This document shows, in pieces, positions 45,832-57,645 of a stretch of DNA of 64,000 bases (position 1 is its first letter; each line of letters starts with the position of its first letter). Source of the DNA: Mortierella sp. BCC40632 (Eukaryota > Mortierellomycota > Mortierellomycetes > Mortierellales > Mortierellaceae); the NCBI GenBank assembly GCA_011634665.1, contig WAEK01000006.1, positions 2,486,001 to 2,550,000 on the forward strand. Direction: 5' to 3'. The translations under genes and the position numbers were made by a program. Below the pieces are notes generated by a model. It was given only the letters and a program-made list of their open reading frames with translations. It searched no databases and was not told where the DNA came from.

Positions 45832-46802
45832 TCAGAGACCCACTTGATCCATAATGTTCAAGAACCGAGATTCATCCACGCCATCCCCATTCTTGGCTGC
45901 TTCTTCAATCATCTCGATCAAATCCTGTTCCGTTACCGAGATGTTCAACTCGGTCGCCACTCGTCGCAAGTCTTCCACTTGAATTTTACCTCGTCCTGTA
46001 CTATCGAATAGTTGGAATATCCGGAAAACATCCGCCTTCCGATGATCTCCCTATATAAAATTATATATTTATCATACATTCACACATCATGGTCATCGCC
46101 ACCAAAATCAAGAGCAAACAGGAGTCATGGTAAGTAATAATATTAAGAAAAAGAAAAAAAAAAAAGCGACGCGACTATCCTGCTTCGCCTGCTTACCTCG
46201 TTTGGAGTCATAATCATCATGAAATCCGCCAACGTAAACCTCCATTCATCCTCATGAGTACCTTGTCCAGACTTGGCATGGCTCCTGTCACTAAAACGAT
46301 CATTGCTATCGCTATCATCACCTTCATTGTCGCTATCACTGGAAGGATCAACATATTTCGATCGACCTTTCGATGTCCTGGACTGAACTGAACCTGTGCG
46401 TGTACTCTGTCTCCGACTAGACCCTTCTTTCCGGTCCTGATTAGAGTCGTTGGTTTCGCGAGCATGCTTTGACTTGGATGAACCAACCGAGGCAGAGGTA
46501 GCCATGTTTCTTAATCTGCTCCTGTGGACGCTAAGGTCAGGAGTCCCCAGTACAATCTCACGAACTTCGTTCAGTGTGGCCTCAAATCCAAGGGCACGCA
46601 TGGCTTGGCGCAGTTGTTTGAGCGTGAGGTGTTCAGTCTCATCCGAGTCAAAGACTCGGAAGGTATCAAGCAGCTCCTGAGAGTAGGCCGGATCGACATG
46701 AGCAGCGGTAGTGGTAGTAGCAGTGGTAGCAGCAGAGTGGGAGTCGCTATCAAATGTTGAGCCAGTGGAGCGGTGACATCTGGTCTTGTGCGTTTGTGGC
46801 AT
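45832..46802 (-). CDS. Centrin (Cdc31-like) with a Ser/Asp-rich insertion in the N-lobe
   Basis: Two exons, 46802-46197 and 46050-45832, with a 146-base intron, give 274 residues; ordinary centrins have about 170. Centrins are EF-hand proteins of centrosomes, spindle pole bodies and nuclear pores. EF1 with the centrin signature LRQAMRALGFEATLNEVREI follows a disordered N-terminus; its loop begins DSDETEH. About 90 residues rich in Ser, Asp, Arg and Lys (SSDSDNEGDDSDSNDRFSD) then interrupt the N-lobe where the EF2 loop should be, before FTLADFMMIMTPNE resumes. The C-lobe is recognisable: FQLFDSTGRGKIQVEDLRRV (EF3) and AKNGDGVDESRFLNIMDQVGL (EF4). EF3 lacks some acidic positions and EF4 starts with Ala-Lys, so calcium binding may be weak. 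A calmodulin-like protein is less likely. Confidence 0.85.
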
Positions 46803-49235
46803 GTCGAGCGGGAGGATAGAGAGGAAGAAGAGGAAGAAGAGGAAGAAGAAAGGGTCAAGATACTGAGTCCCTGTCCACGTGTATGAATTATGCTCATTTG
46901 ACCCCCGTCGCCATTAAGAGAGAGACAGAGAGACAGAGAAAGGGGTGACAGAAAGTGGCTTTTCATCTCTCTCTCTCTCCTCCTCTTTTGGGACATCAAC
47001 CGACAGAGCGGTTGTTCTTGCTACGGCAGTAGTAAAAAGATCAATTGTAGTTCGGATGCTCAACTTGGCCAATCCCACCGTCTAGCACAGCAGCCCGCAA
47101 TGCTGGATCGATCCCTACACCGTGCAGGCCGTATCTTGAGAGGCATCCACAAATACACCCCAACTGCGACGCGCTCTCCCCCCCCCTACACCGTCGAGAG
47201 AAGCCACCTCGCAACCTAATTGGGCGAAGCAAGTGACCAGGATTCTCTAGTACCTGCAGCTCTCGACGAAAGTGAACAAAAGAGCAAAAGAATGTAAGAA
47301 AGAGATGGAGAGAGAGAGAAAAAGAGAGAGAGAGAGAGAGAAAAGGAAAGGAAAATATGTGGAGGTTACACTACTCAGGTACATGCTCCTGAAAATGCCT
47401 TGCATCCATTTACAGGAGTTCGGCTCCAACCGTCTCGGCTGCCTTCTGTTCATCATGTTGCACCTTATTTATTTTTTTTTTTTTCATTGAGATCATTTTA
47501 TGCCATCAAAGGGGCGTCTCCTTGTTCCTGGAAGCAAGGGAGCCTAGCTTGTCATGAATCCAATGCACAGGCCATTGGACCAAGCCGAGCGAGCGCTAAT
47601 AGGAGTGGCGAAGGGAAAGGGGGTGAGCCAACGGCTCCTTTCTGGCCACTAGGCAGCCAAGATGGCAAATCTTTTTTTAGGATCACAAGCGCAATATGAT
47701 AGAGAAAGAAAGAAAGAAAGTGAGAGAGAGAGAAAGAGAATGAGAGATAATGAGAATGAGAATGAGAGAGCAAGCCTTTTGACAGCTGTTCTAGTTGTAT
47801 GAAATGGTTTAGCTTGTCTCCTGGTCTGCTGTCTCCTCTCTCCCCCTAGGAGGCACACATGTTTTGGCAAAGAAAACAACAGCAACAATAACAGATTAAA
47901 ATAAAAAGAACAGTTGAGCACCACATCGTGCAGCCAGCTAAAACGAGACTTTGTCTATTCTTGAGAACAACCATGAACACCCCCGTGCCTGGGTTGTTGC
48001 CTTTCGCCTCTCACTCTCTTGTGAGGCGGCTCTTTCAACCCCTCAATGGACTGTTCTAACCCATCAAGGAGGCATCGATCAGAACGAAACTTGGCCCCCC
48101 CCCCACAAACGGACGGGGGTTGGAGAGAGAGAGAGAAAGAGAGAGAAAGAGATCCGAGAGCCACTGTCCATCTTCTTCCACCCCTCACAGCTCCACAGCA
48201 GGACTTTGTACTCGGTTGTCCCACGCACTTTTGTTGTTTTCTTTCCTTTTGTCGTCTGCTCAGCTGTTCAGAGCAGAAAAAGTTGTGACAGAACACAGTA
48301 CGAGAAAATGAGATGGAAGAGAAGAGAGCGAGCGAGGGATGATGAAGGGAGACACACACACAGAGAGAGAAAGAGAGAGAGAGAAAAAGAGAGAGAGACG
48401 CGGGTGTATGTGTTCGATTGCATTGCACGACGGCAACTACACCAGAATACGTACCCCATGCTTGTTCCTGGGCCTTGATGTCAGTCCCTTGTTGCCCATA
48501 TCCATTCGTCATGCTGCACAGGCCAAAGAGCAATCCTCTCTCTCCCCTCCCCTTTAGTTCCGTATTGGGCAACCTCATCTCTCTATCAAAAAGTTCCTCT
48601 TCTGCCCTCATGCTTCACGAACGCGACTTTGCCTCTCTCCTACAGTCATGTCGGCACTTGATGTATTGTCTCCTTGACCATCCGATGCGTTCTTGATCCC
48701 GAAAGTCCGGAATTTTGTCTCACGCTTCCTTTCCCCATGAGTGTCAACCGGGCCTCGATCTTCCTAGTAGCAATTCTCATAGATAAAGCGCTACGTTTGC
48801 AAATGACGGAGTATCCCTCTTGCCCTTGACTCAGGGTCCGCGCAATCCCAGGGTTGTACATTCCAGCCCAGCCATCTCGATCTCAACAGACGAGTCAGGC
48901 CATTGGTCCGATAGGGGTCGCGTTGAGAGAGAGGATCCTGTGGTACGGGTGTGGTGTGCAAAGGGGGTGAGAGAAAGCGAGAGGGAGAGGGTGAGTGAGA
49001 ACGCACGGTTCCGTCCTTTGTGAATGTGGATCGGGCAGCACGGATCTCTGTTGGAAGGATGCCACTCCAAGTAAGAAAAAACAAAGCAGCATAAGCAGTA
49101 CTACACCAAGCAAGACTCTTCTCATCTCTTCCCGACTTTGCATTGTTGGTTGTGCTAGAAGCAGACGGACTGGGAAGCTCGGATATTCGGAAGGGGAACC
49201 AGGGAGCCGGGAAGTCATAGAGCCGGGAAGTCATT

Positions 49236-49318
49236 GAGCCAGGGAGCCGCCAGGGAGTCAGGAGCCGCCAGGGAGTCGCCAGGGAGTCAGGAGCCGCCAG
49301 GGAGCCGCCAGGGAGCCA
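49236..49318. repeat. GGAGCCGCCAGGGAGTC-type tandem repeat
   Basis: Imperfect tandem copies of GGAGCCGCCAG and GGAGTC units, about 83 bases, GC-rich in contrast to the surroundings. Confidence 0.8.
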
Positions 49319-51642
49319 TACACAGAAACACACATATACAAATACACATCTAAACACACACACGCACTGCATAGACGAATCCAGAGACCTCGGAGCTGGC
49401 TCTAGAGCAGGGCAAGGGATGTCATTTTCGACCGACCTTGTCGCGCACGCGCGAACCACGGGCTTTATGACCCATCAGGCAAGAAAGTCAGCCTTGAGTC
49501 GTTGTGGAGCGAGTCGAGGCTCCTTGCCTGATGGACAGGCAAAGCCCGAGTCCGAGCCAAGCGGGCGCAGCGATTGGCCGGCGCAGCTGTTGCTCGCACG
49601 CCCAACTAGGACCCCTTCTTTCCTCTTTCTCCTCCTCCTCTTTCCTCCTCTTTCCTCCTCCTCTACCTTCTCTGACTCCTGTCTTCGCTGTCAACGCCGC
49701 CCTTTCCCGTTCTGTCTCCTTCGGCAATATAGGTCACCGGGTCGAGAGGTCAAAGTCTAGTCTAGACAGCAGCAAGGACGTGTTTGTCGTCTCATTATTT
49801 TTATCGCACGACTGCGTGAGAGTGCGCGCGCAGCCGACGAGCGGGAGAGCATGGCCGAGGCAGGAGCCAGAGCCAGTGCCCCGCACACACACAGGCGCAC
49901 ACACAAAGAGAGAAAGAAAGAGAAAGAGGGAGATGTGCAGCAGCAGCGAATAAACGGGGGGCCTCGTCGGTCATCTAGTGCTTGGTCGGTCTAGCCGACA
50001 GTGATCCTCTCCCCCCCGTTCTCTCACCGTGCGGAGCAAAGGAGAGGGTCCTGTCAGGAGGTTCTCGTGAACAATTGACAATGGGATTGGACGAAAGTGC
50101 CTGGTTCCAATGGCTGCAGGACGTAGACGTATCCGCGTTTTCCTCTTTGATGCAGGCGTGCGATCTGACGATAAGGAAAGGGGCGCGAGGCCGCTTTTGT
50201 ACAAAGTGCTGTCTCTCGGCCAGGGGTTTGTGAACTCTTGAGCTGTCCAATGTGGATGCACAGAGTCGGAGAAAAGAGAGAAGGAGAAGCCAGGGCGTGA
50301 AGGCTCAATGGACGAGGACGTGCATCGTTCTGTCGCATAGACTAAGCTCGGTGGAGCAACAATTAGTATGCCAATGCATGCTCGATGCTTTTCGCTTCGT
50401 CTTACTGCTTTTGACCCTGGGCGTGCGGTATGGCCTATTAGCCCTAACGGGAGGGACACCCTGGGCTGGGCTCGCTCCTCCGCGCTGTTGTCACTTTTTT
50501 TTTTTTTTTTTTTTTTTTTTTCGCTTTCTCTCTCTGTCTCTGTCGCAGCCCCCACTGCGGCTTCGTTATGCTGCTGATGCTTGCCTTTGGTTTCGCCGGT
50601 TGGTCTCTGAGGGTTTCTCTTTTTCCTATTGCTCTCTTTCTGCCCTCTGTTTGTTCGTCACTTGGTCGCGTCGGTTGGTGCTTTTCTCTTCTTTCCCGCC
50701 GTCGTGAGCGAGTAATTCTCCCCTAGACCAAGGAGTTGACAAAGAACAATGCCACTGGTCACGGCGGAAAAAAAGAAAAGAAAAGAAAAGAAAAAAAAGA
50801 GGTGACGGTGGATGGGGCCGTGTTCAGGAGTCAGGCACAAAGTCCGTTCGTTAAGTTAGTGCCCACAGACAACACAACAACAACAGCACAACATCAATCA
50901 CAATAACAATAACAATGGGCACAATGCCAACATGGGCTGCAGCAGCAGCCTCCATCCGCAGTGTGACTCTCACAGCAGAAGCACACATAACGCGTTGTCT
51001 TCTTGTTCCTAACTCCAAAAGGCGGTGGTTCCTGACTCCTCCAAGCCCACCCACCGTCCGCATGTCCATCCTCATCTACCCTTTTGCCCCGCCGCCCCTT
51101 CTTGTTTATCCTCCCCCCTCCTCTGTTTCCCCTTCCCCTTGCCCTGCCTTCCGTTGCTATTTTTCGGCTATTGTTGGTCGCGTTCTACCACCGCAGCCTC
51201 TCCTCTCTCACTCTTTCTCACTCTTTTCTACTTTGTGAACACCTTTTCTTATCCATTCTGTCTCCTCTCCCGTCCCATATAATACCTGCCTTGCTCTCGT
51301 TTCGTGCTGAATAGGGAAGGGGAGGAGGGAAAGGAAGGGGAGGGGGGAGAAAGTTGACTGAAGAGGCTTATTATCACTACTACGCGTTCGGAGACCACCA
51401 ACCCTGGACTGGGTGCGCAGGTGCGCGCGCGCGAGTTTACATTTGCGATAGTATCGTCATGCAGAACCACATAGGCATTTTGGATCTTGTTCTTGCTCAT
51501 TTTCCTTTTTTTTCTTCTTCTTCTCGCGTGTGCACACAGAGTGTGTGCTGCATGCTAGATCTTACCGTCGTCGTCTCTGCACCGCACTAGAGGGACAACT
51601 GTTACGGCAGTCGAGTCGGGGCGGTGCGGGCGTAAAGAACAG

Positions 51643-51710
51643 ACAGACAAAGAGCAGAGACAGACAAAGAGCAGAGACAGACAAAGAGCAGAGACAGACA
51701 AAGAGCAAGG
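51643..51710. repeat. 17-base tandem repeat, four copies
   Basis: Four tandem copies of ACAGACAAAGAGCAGAG, the first three identical and the last one slightly diverged. Purine-rich minisatellite in the gene-poor region. Confidence 0.9.
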
Positions 51711-51907
51711 CCACCCAGCAGGTCTGAGGATACTGGTCAGAGTATGTTTCTGTAAAACGCAAATTCATTAACCTTCTTCGATGCAGAATGGCTCACCCCT
51801 TGAAATTTTCTCTTTCCATTCGACAGACAGAGTGGGGTGCACCGGCCTCAAGTCAAGGCGTCTTCTCCATTACACACTCCCTTTTTTTTTTTTTTTTTTT
51901 TTTCTCG

Positions 51908-51944
<37 letters not shown>

Positions 51945-52616
51945 TCGCACTTACTCTGTCCGCTAGCCCCGCCTCGGGCATGTCCCAGTCGGTCGATCAT
52001 TGTCTGGCGGGAGGGTGTTGAGGTGCCGCTTGTACCGCTGTTTATCTGGGCATGCCATGCTTTGCCGAGAGCAACACCCATCCATCCATCCATCCCCTTG
52101 ACCCTCGTGGTCAGCGCCTCTACAATGGCTGTGGGAAGGATAGGTTCGTCGGGAGGCCAGAGCCGTTGCTTGCGCCTCTTTCTGCCCAGACGAACCCGTC
52201 TCCGCCCGTGTGCGTGTGTCCCTTGGGCGCTCTCCTCTCAGTCCTGATACGCTCATTCACTGCAGCAGACCTCCTCCCCCAGCGACGGTCGCCTGTCCCT
52301 GCGAATGCAAAATAAAAAGGCGCTGCCTCGCTCTCTTCGTTTTCTTTTTTCTTTTTTTTTCTCCCTCTCTCTCTTTCTCTCGCCCATACTCCTCTCCGTG
52401 TCCTCGATCGTCCTTTCGTTTAGTCCTGCAATTACTCGTCCTTTTTTTCGTCTTTTTTTTTTTTTTTTCCTCTCTCTCCTCCCCCCCCCTCCATCGCTGT
52501 CGATCTAGGACAATCCTTCTCCTTCTACTGCTCGCCCACATCTTTGTTTTGCATCCACTCTGGTCCATTCCTCTCGGCATCATTATCTATTTTTTTCTTT
52601 TCAAACCAACTTTTTT

Positions 52617-52650
<34 letters not shown>

Positions 52651-53433
52651 TTTCCGATTTTCTTTTTTTTTTTTTTTTTTTTTTCCACTTTTTTCTTGTC
52701 TTTTATTTTTCTTTCTTTCTTTTTCTCGCTTTTTCCTATTTCCTTTTCACTTCGCCATTCCCCATTAACTCTTTAATCTCACTCGACCACCAACACGCAC
52801 AAGACCTCTCTCTCCCCCTCTTCCTCTCTCTCCATCCTTACCCTTCCATTATTGATTTGCTAGTCCCAACCTGGGAACTGCCCATTGTTTGATTCAAATA
52901 CATTACTCGCTCTTTCCTGCCTGTGGACGAGCAAAAAAGAAAGACGCCACACTTGGTCTGACCGTAAGAACCCCCTACCTTGATACCACCTATTTTGTAT
53001 GTACCGTTAAAAAAAAAAAGTTTCCAACGTCTCTTTCTTTCTTCTTGTTCTTATGCGGTTTATGCGCCATGCACCTTGTGTATCCATCTGTAACCAAGTT
53101 TTCTTCCTCTGCACCCTCTCCTTGTCCCCTACCCCCCTACGCGGACAAAAGGCACTTTGCGCTTCTTTTCTGTCGGGGGTGTTAGAAACAAGAAAAACAA
53201 CAACAATAACAACAACAACAACAGCAGCAGCAGCAGCAGCAATAACAACCTTTGTGTTGTTTACACCTGAGTTTGCCACTCAGTGCGCCTCGACCTCTTC
53301 CTCCTCCTTTCCTCCCCCCTTCTTCATCATTTCGGTCTACCCTTCCTCCGCACCCCTCACCTCCTCGTCACCCTAATTGCCTATCCACAAAACAAAGAAA
53401 CAAGGACACATTAGTCTTATTTTTTTTGTCTCA

Positions 53434-53499
53434 ATGGCTGAATCAAAGGTTGTCAATCCACTCCCATACTCCGACTTTCGCAGCGACACTGGTAAGTTT

Positions 53500-53536
<37 letters not shown>

Positions 53537-53747
53537 CCTTCGTCTCTATCCTTCTTGTTGCGCAGATGTCCTTGTTCAGTCACGATGCATTTTGGAACGT
53601 AGTAAAGTGATTCTCAAACAGGAATGTGATCAGAGCAGGGCGTGCGTTTCCGTATCACTCTCTACTCTTTTATCCTGCCCTTTTTTTGTTAACGGACTTG
53701 ATCCTATGTCTGGCATGGCTGTTTTTTTTTTTATCCTCCCCTTGCGC

Positions 53748-53802
<55 letters not shown>

Positions 53803-56317
53803 ACCACCAAGATTGCTAACTGTTACCAACATGATCTCCCGATTTTTTTTTTTATATATTCGTTTTAGCGACGGCTCCAACATTCGAGATGTTTGAAGCA
53901 ATGAAAAAGGCATCTCTTTGTGACGACGTCTATAACGAGGATGATTCCGTCAAGAAGCTTGAGCGCTATGTTGCTACATTATGTGGACATGAGGCGGCCT
54001 TGTTCTGTACCTCTGGTACAATGGTAATGTACCTAGATAAACGCCATGCTCGGCATGCGGTCATTGACTTTTTTTTTTTTTATCTTCCGCCCTCTGGTTA
54101 CCCTCCTTTCCAATCTACCTGCCTACATATGCCCTCGCCCCCCCCAGCCCTCCCCACCATCTTTGCCTTTTCTTCCCGATCCTATTTCTCGATCCTCTTT
54201 CTCCAAAGGGGAATCCATTGGAGGAAAGAGAGGGGTGGGAGAGAGTAATGGAAGGAGGAGGGCGAAAGAGTGTATTATTTTTTCTGGGGACAACATTTTG
54301 CGTGTGTGCGGGTGCATTTCGGTGCGTGTCTGCGCAAGTTTGTGTTCTGCACATCACTCCGCCTTTTTTTTTTTTTTTTTTTCTCTCTCTCCCCGTTTTT
54401 TTTACACCATGTCGCAATCCCCGGGAGATTTCTTTCCTACTATCCTGTTAATGCAGGGCAAACACCCGAAGAAAAGAATAGTGAAGAAAGAAAAAAAAAA
54501 AAAAAAAGGGCCAAAGAAAAGACGCGAATGTCTAATTACAATTACTTACCTTTCTGTCTTTCTCTCTCTCTCTCTCTCTTTCTTTGGATCTCAATGCATG
54601 ATTTCCGTCATTTTCTCCTATTCGCGCGCGCACCCTTTCTGTGTCTCCTTCTCTCTCTCTCTCTTTTTTTGCTCTGTCTGTCCCTTTTTTTTTTTTTTTT
54701 TTTTTTTTATGCACTTCAATGGATCCATCCTAGTCCAACCAACTTGCACATCGCGTGCATCTCTGCAACCCTCCGCAATCGGCCTTGGTCGATATCCGAT
54801 CCCATGTCTTCAATTACGAAGCAGGTGGGATTTCGTTTCATTCCCAAGCTGCGGTCTACCCTGTGATGCCTGCCAATGGTTCTCATCTCACAGTAGAAGA
54901 CATTGCTTCAAGACTCGTCATGGACGTGGATGTCCATTATGCCCCGACTCGGATCGTTTCACTTGAAAACACACTCAATGGTACGATCATGCCCCTGGAA
55001 GAGATTATTCGGATTCGTGAATTGACTCAAGAACACGGGATCATGCTACATCTTGACGGAGCCCGACTCTGGCATGCCTCGATTAGTACAGGTATCTCGA
55101 TGAAGGAATATTGTTCCTACTTTGATACCATCTCCCTTTGTCTCTCCAAGGGCATCGGTGCTCCCATCGGTTCAATCTTGGTCGGGAGTGAACAAGTCAT
55201 CAAGAAGGCTCGTCATTTCCGTTTGCTCTTTGGAGGTGGATGGCGTCAGGCTGGAATCCTGGCCGAGGCTGCTCTTTGGGGGATCAAGAACAATTGGCCA
55301 ACAATGGAAGTAACCCATCAACGAGCCAGATGGTTGGAACGTGTCTTTCTTCAGATTGGTTGTCAAATCACCAACCCTGTCGATACCAATATGATTTGGG
55401 TTGATACTACCGAGGCCGGGTTCACGGTAGAGGAGTTGATGGTCGAGTTGGCCAAGGAAGGAATCAAGATCAGTGGAAGTGGCTGTGCGATGAGAGTCGT
55501 GTTGCATTACCAGATCACAGACGAGGCCGTCGAAAAGTTTATCGAGGTCCTTCGCAAGATGGCCTGTAGTCCTCGGATGAAGGTCTCGGTTGATTTGACC
55601 ACAGCTTCCATGAAGGAGCATCCAGAGAGTATCTATGATGACGAAGAGACTCCCGAGTTGACCTCGGGTAGTCTCACAGTCGCACCAAGTCAGAGACGAA
55701 AAAGACACTCGACGACGGGCTCTACTGCCTCTGCTGGGTCAGGGGCAGGTCAGATCACGACGACTGTTGGTACAGTCGGTGAAGGAGGATACATTCGCAA
55801 GAAAGGTGGTAGTCAAGATCTTGGAGACGGTATCAAGCCCATCTCAATTCTCCATGAAGATGAAGAGCCCTTCCAACCCAGACCACGCCACATCCATCGA
55901 AATATTAGCAATGCGACCTCGACCACGGCCAAATCTCAAGAACGACCTCGGAGTGCATACGATCCGGATTTATCAAGGGCAGCCCAACTCCGAGAAAAGG
56001 AGTTGAGGGCCTCCAAGTCGAATGGTAGTCATCGACAACGTCAAATCCTCATGGACCAGGACGAGGCTCCACATTCGCCCATGCCCCATACACTCCGGAG
56101 CACGAAATCCTTGGATCTCCAAGAAGCAGAGGCTCGTGCGTTTGCAACGGGACAATTGGAACGGACAGAGACGGACACGAGTGGTTTATCTGGGGGTGAG
56201 AAGAAGAAGCTGAGCAAGCTGCAGTACCGTCTTTCACATAACCCAGCCAGCAAGGCCTTCAAGCGAGCTAGTATCCGCATTGTCCGGTGGGGTTCCATGC
56301 TTTCTAGGGAAGCATAA
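53434..56317 (+). CDS. GLY1: Low-specificity threonine aldolase with long C-terminal extension
   Basis: Three exons: 53434-53491, 53869-54023 and 54734-56317; phases close and give 598 residues. The PLP-dependent enzyme splits threonine into glycine and acetaldehyde in the cytosol, the main glycine route in yeast. The catalytic part (1 to about 350) shows the family pattern: FRSDTATAPTFEMFEAM, DDVYNEDDSVKKLE, HEAALFCTSGTMSNQLA, IVSLENTLNG, HLDGARLWHAS, and the PLP-binding Lys210 in LCLSKGIGAPIGS. After about residue 350 there is an unbroken extension of about 250 residues in the same exon. It is disordered and rich in Ser, Arg, Gln and acidic residues, ending in a basic, helical segment (SKAFKRASIRIVRWGSM). 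The usual family length is 360-390, so this tail is unusual. Intron 2 is long (710 bases) and CT/T-rich. Confidence 0.92.
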
Positions 56318-57246
56318 AAGAAAAGAAAGAACAAATGAAAGAAAGAAATAAACAACGACAACAACAACAACAACAACAACAACAAAAAAAAAAGAATGCT
56401 GTATTGCAAAACACGAAACTCACGCCAATTTCCCTTGCATGCCTCAATGATACTTGGGCCTTGACATCCATTTGCATGGATGCACATGTTTGTATGCAGG
56501 GGGAAGAGGAGTTGAAGAAGAAGAAGAAGAAGAAGAAAGGGGAGGCCCACAGCGAGGCGAAGCGGGTCTGAAAGCGACGCGCGGACACACGGACAGTGAA
56601 GCAAGTATCTTTTTTTTTTTTTTTAAAGGGATAAAAAATGATCGATGAAGAGCAAGGCATATTTTTTTTTTTTTTTTCAGACATGGTCAAAGAGAGAGAG
56701 AGAGAGCGAGAGGGAGAGAGAGAAAGAGAGAAAGAGAGCAACAAGAGGGACTAATGCTAGTGGCCCTGAGCGCAGTGGATTAAAAAGGGCCGGAATGTGA
56801 GGATCATGGAAGGATGGACAACAACAAGGGGAGGAAAAAAAAAGACTCCCTTGGTGTTTCAGGTACTGTTGCTGGGAGGGGGGATGGTGGTTGGGTTGGT
56901 TGGGCTGGTTGATTGAGTTGGGGGGGCAAAAGAGGAGCTGAGCCATCTTCTGCTAATCGCAAATGCTGCGTCACCACTTTCCAAATCTGGGTTTTGGAAA
57001 AGGGGAGAGACGAGAGAGAGAGAGAGAGAGAGACAGAGACACCACACAGACAGAGAGCAAAAGAGATCAGCTGTGGGCGGGTCCAAAAAAGATCTCAATT
57101 CCATTTCCGTTCTTCTATTCCCCCCTGCCTCGGGATCTGTTTCTTCTTCCCTTTCTCTCCATCGAACAAAAGGACACCTCACCCCTTAGTGGACGCTTGG
57201 TCAGGAAACGACTCCTCAGCACCCACCCCCCTTTCATAGGAGAAGG

Positions 57247-57280
<34 letters not shown>

Positions 57281-57645
57281 AAAAAAAAAGAAAAAAAAGT
57301 GCATGAGGAAAACAACGATCCTTCTTCTTCTTCAACCCCAAAGGAGCTTTTATTTTTTTTTATTATTATTATTTCAGGGGAGACTCTCAGCATCCTCGGC
57401 AAAATGGACGCGTGTCCTACGCAGAGCCAAACCCACTCACTCCTCCATCGACTCGTCCATCCACACGACAACCCAGAGCATGGACAGGGACATTCGTCAT
57501 GGAAGGAGGAAAAAAAAAAAAGCAGTTTTTTTTTTTACACCTGCTCACATCGACCCTTCCATCTCTCATTACACTCGCGACCTGCATGATAGCCGTGAAT
57601 CAACACCCAGAAACACAAGTCTAGATTATAAAGGACGAGCCAACA
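56318..57645. other. Intergenic region between threonine aldolase and NAA15
   Basis: About 1.3 kb, both genes on the plus strand. It contains a CAA repeat (56,354-56,385), a GAAGAA repeat (56,512-56,537), T runs near 56,610 and 56,660, GA tracts near 56,690-56,740 and 57,012-57,034, and a TAA repeat followed by an A run at 57,247-57,298. No gene is supported. Confidence 0.55.

Larger units (their letters stand above)
46803..53433. other. Gene-poor divergent region (6.6 kb) between centrin and threonine aldolase
   Basis: No gene is firmly supported. Contents: GGA/GA-rich tract near 46,800-46,850; C runs near 47,180 and 48,095; GA microsatellites (47,308-47,340, 48,122-48,150, 48,362-48,400); GGAGCC-type repeats at 49236-49318; a 17-base tandem repeat at 51643-51710; T runs at 50,498-50,521, 51,883-51,903, 52,619-52,645 and 52,666-52,684; CAA/CAG repeats near 53,190-53,240. 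A frame at 47041-47232 (-) and one around 50,080-50,230 (+) look slightly gene-like but lack a start, stop or splice context that would support them. The plus-strand threonine-aldolase leader probably occupies the last few hundred bases. Confidence 0.5.

Noticed and set aside
47041..47232. Minus-strand frame ending GLHGVGIDPALRAAVLDGG…
   Set aside because: Somewhat gene-like composition, but there is no upstream exon, start codon context or recognisable homology; left as unproven.
50082..50233. Plus-strand small frame starting MGLDESAWFQWLQDVD
   Set aside because: Short, without homology or neighbouring exons; could be chance.
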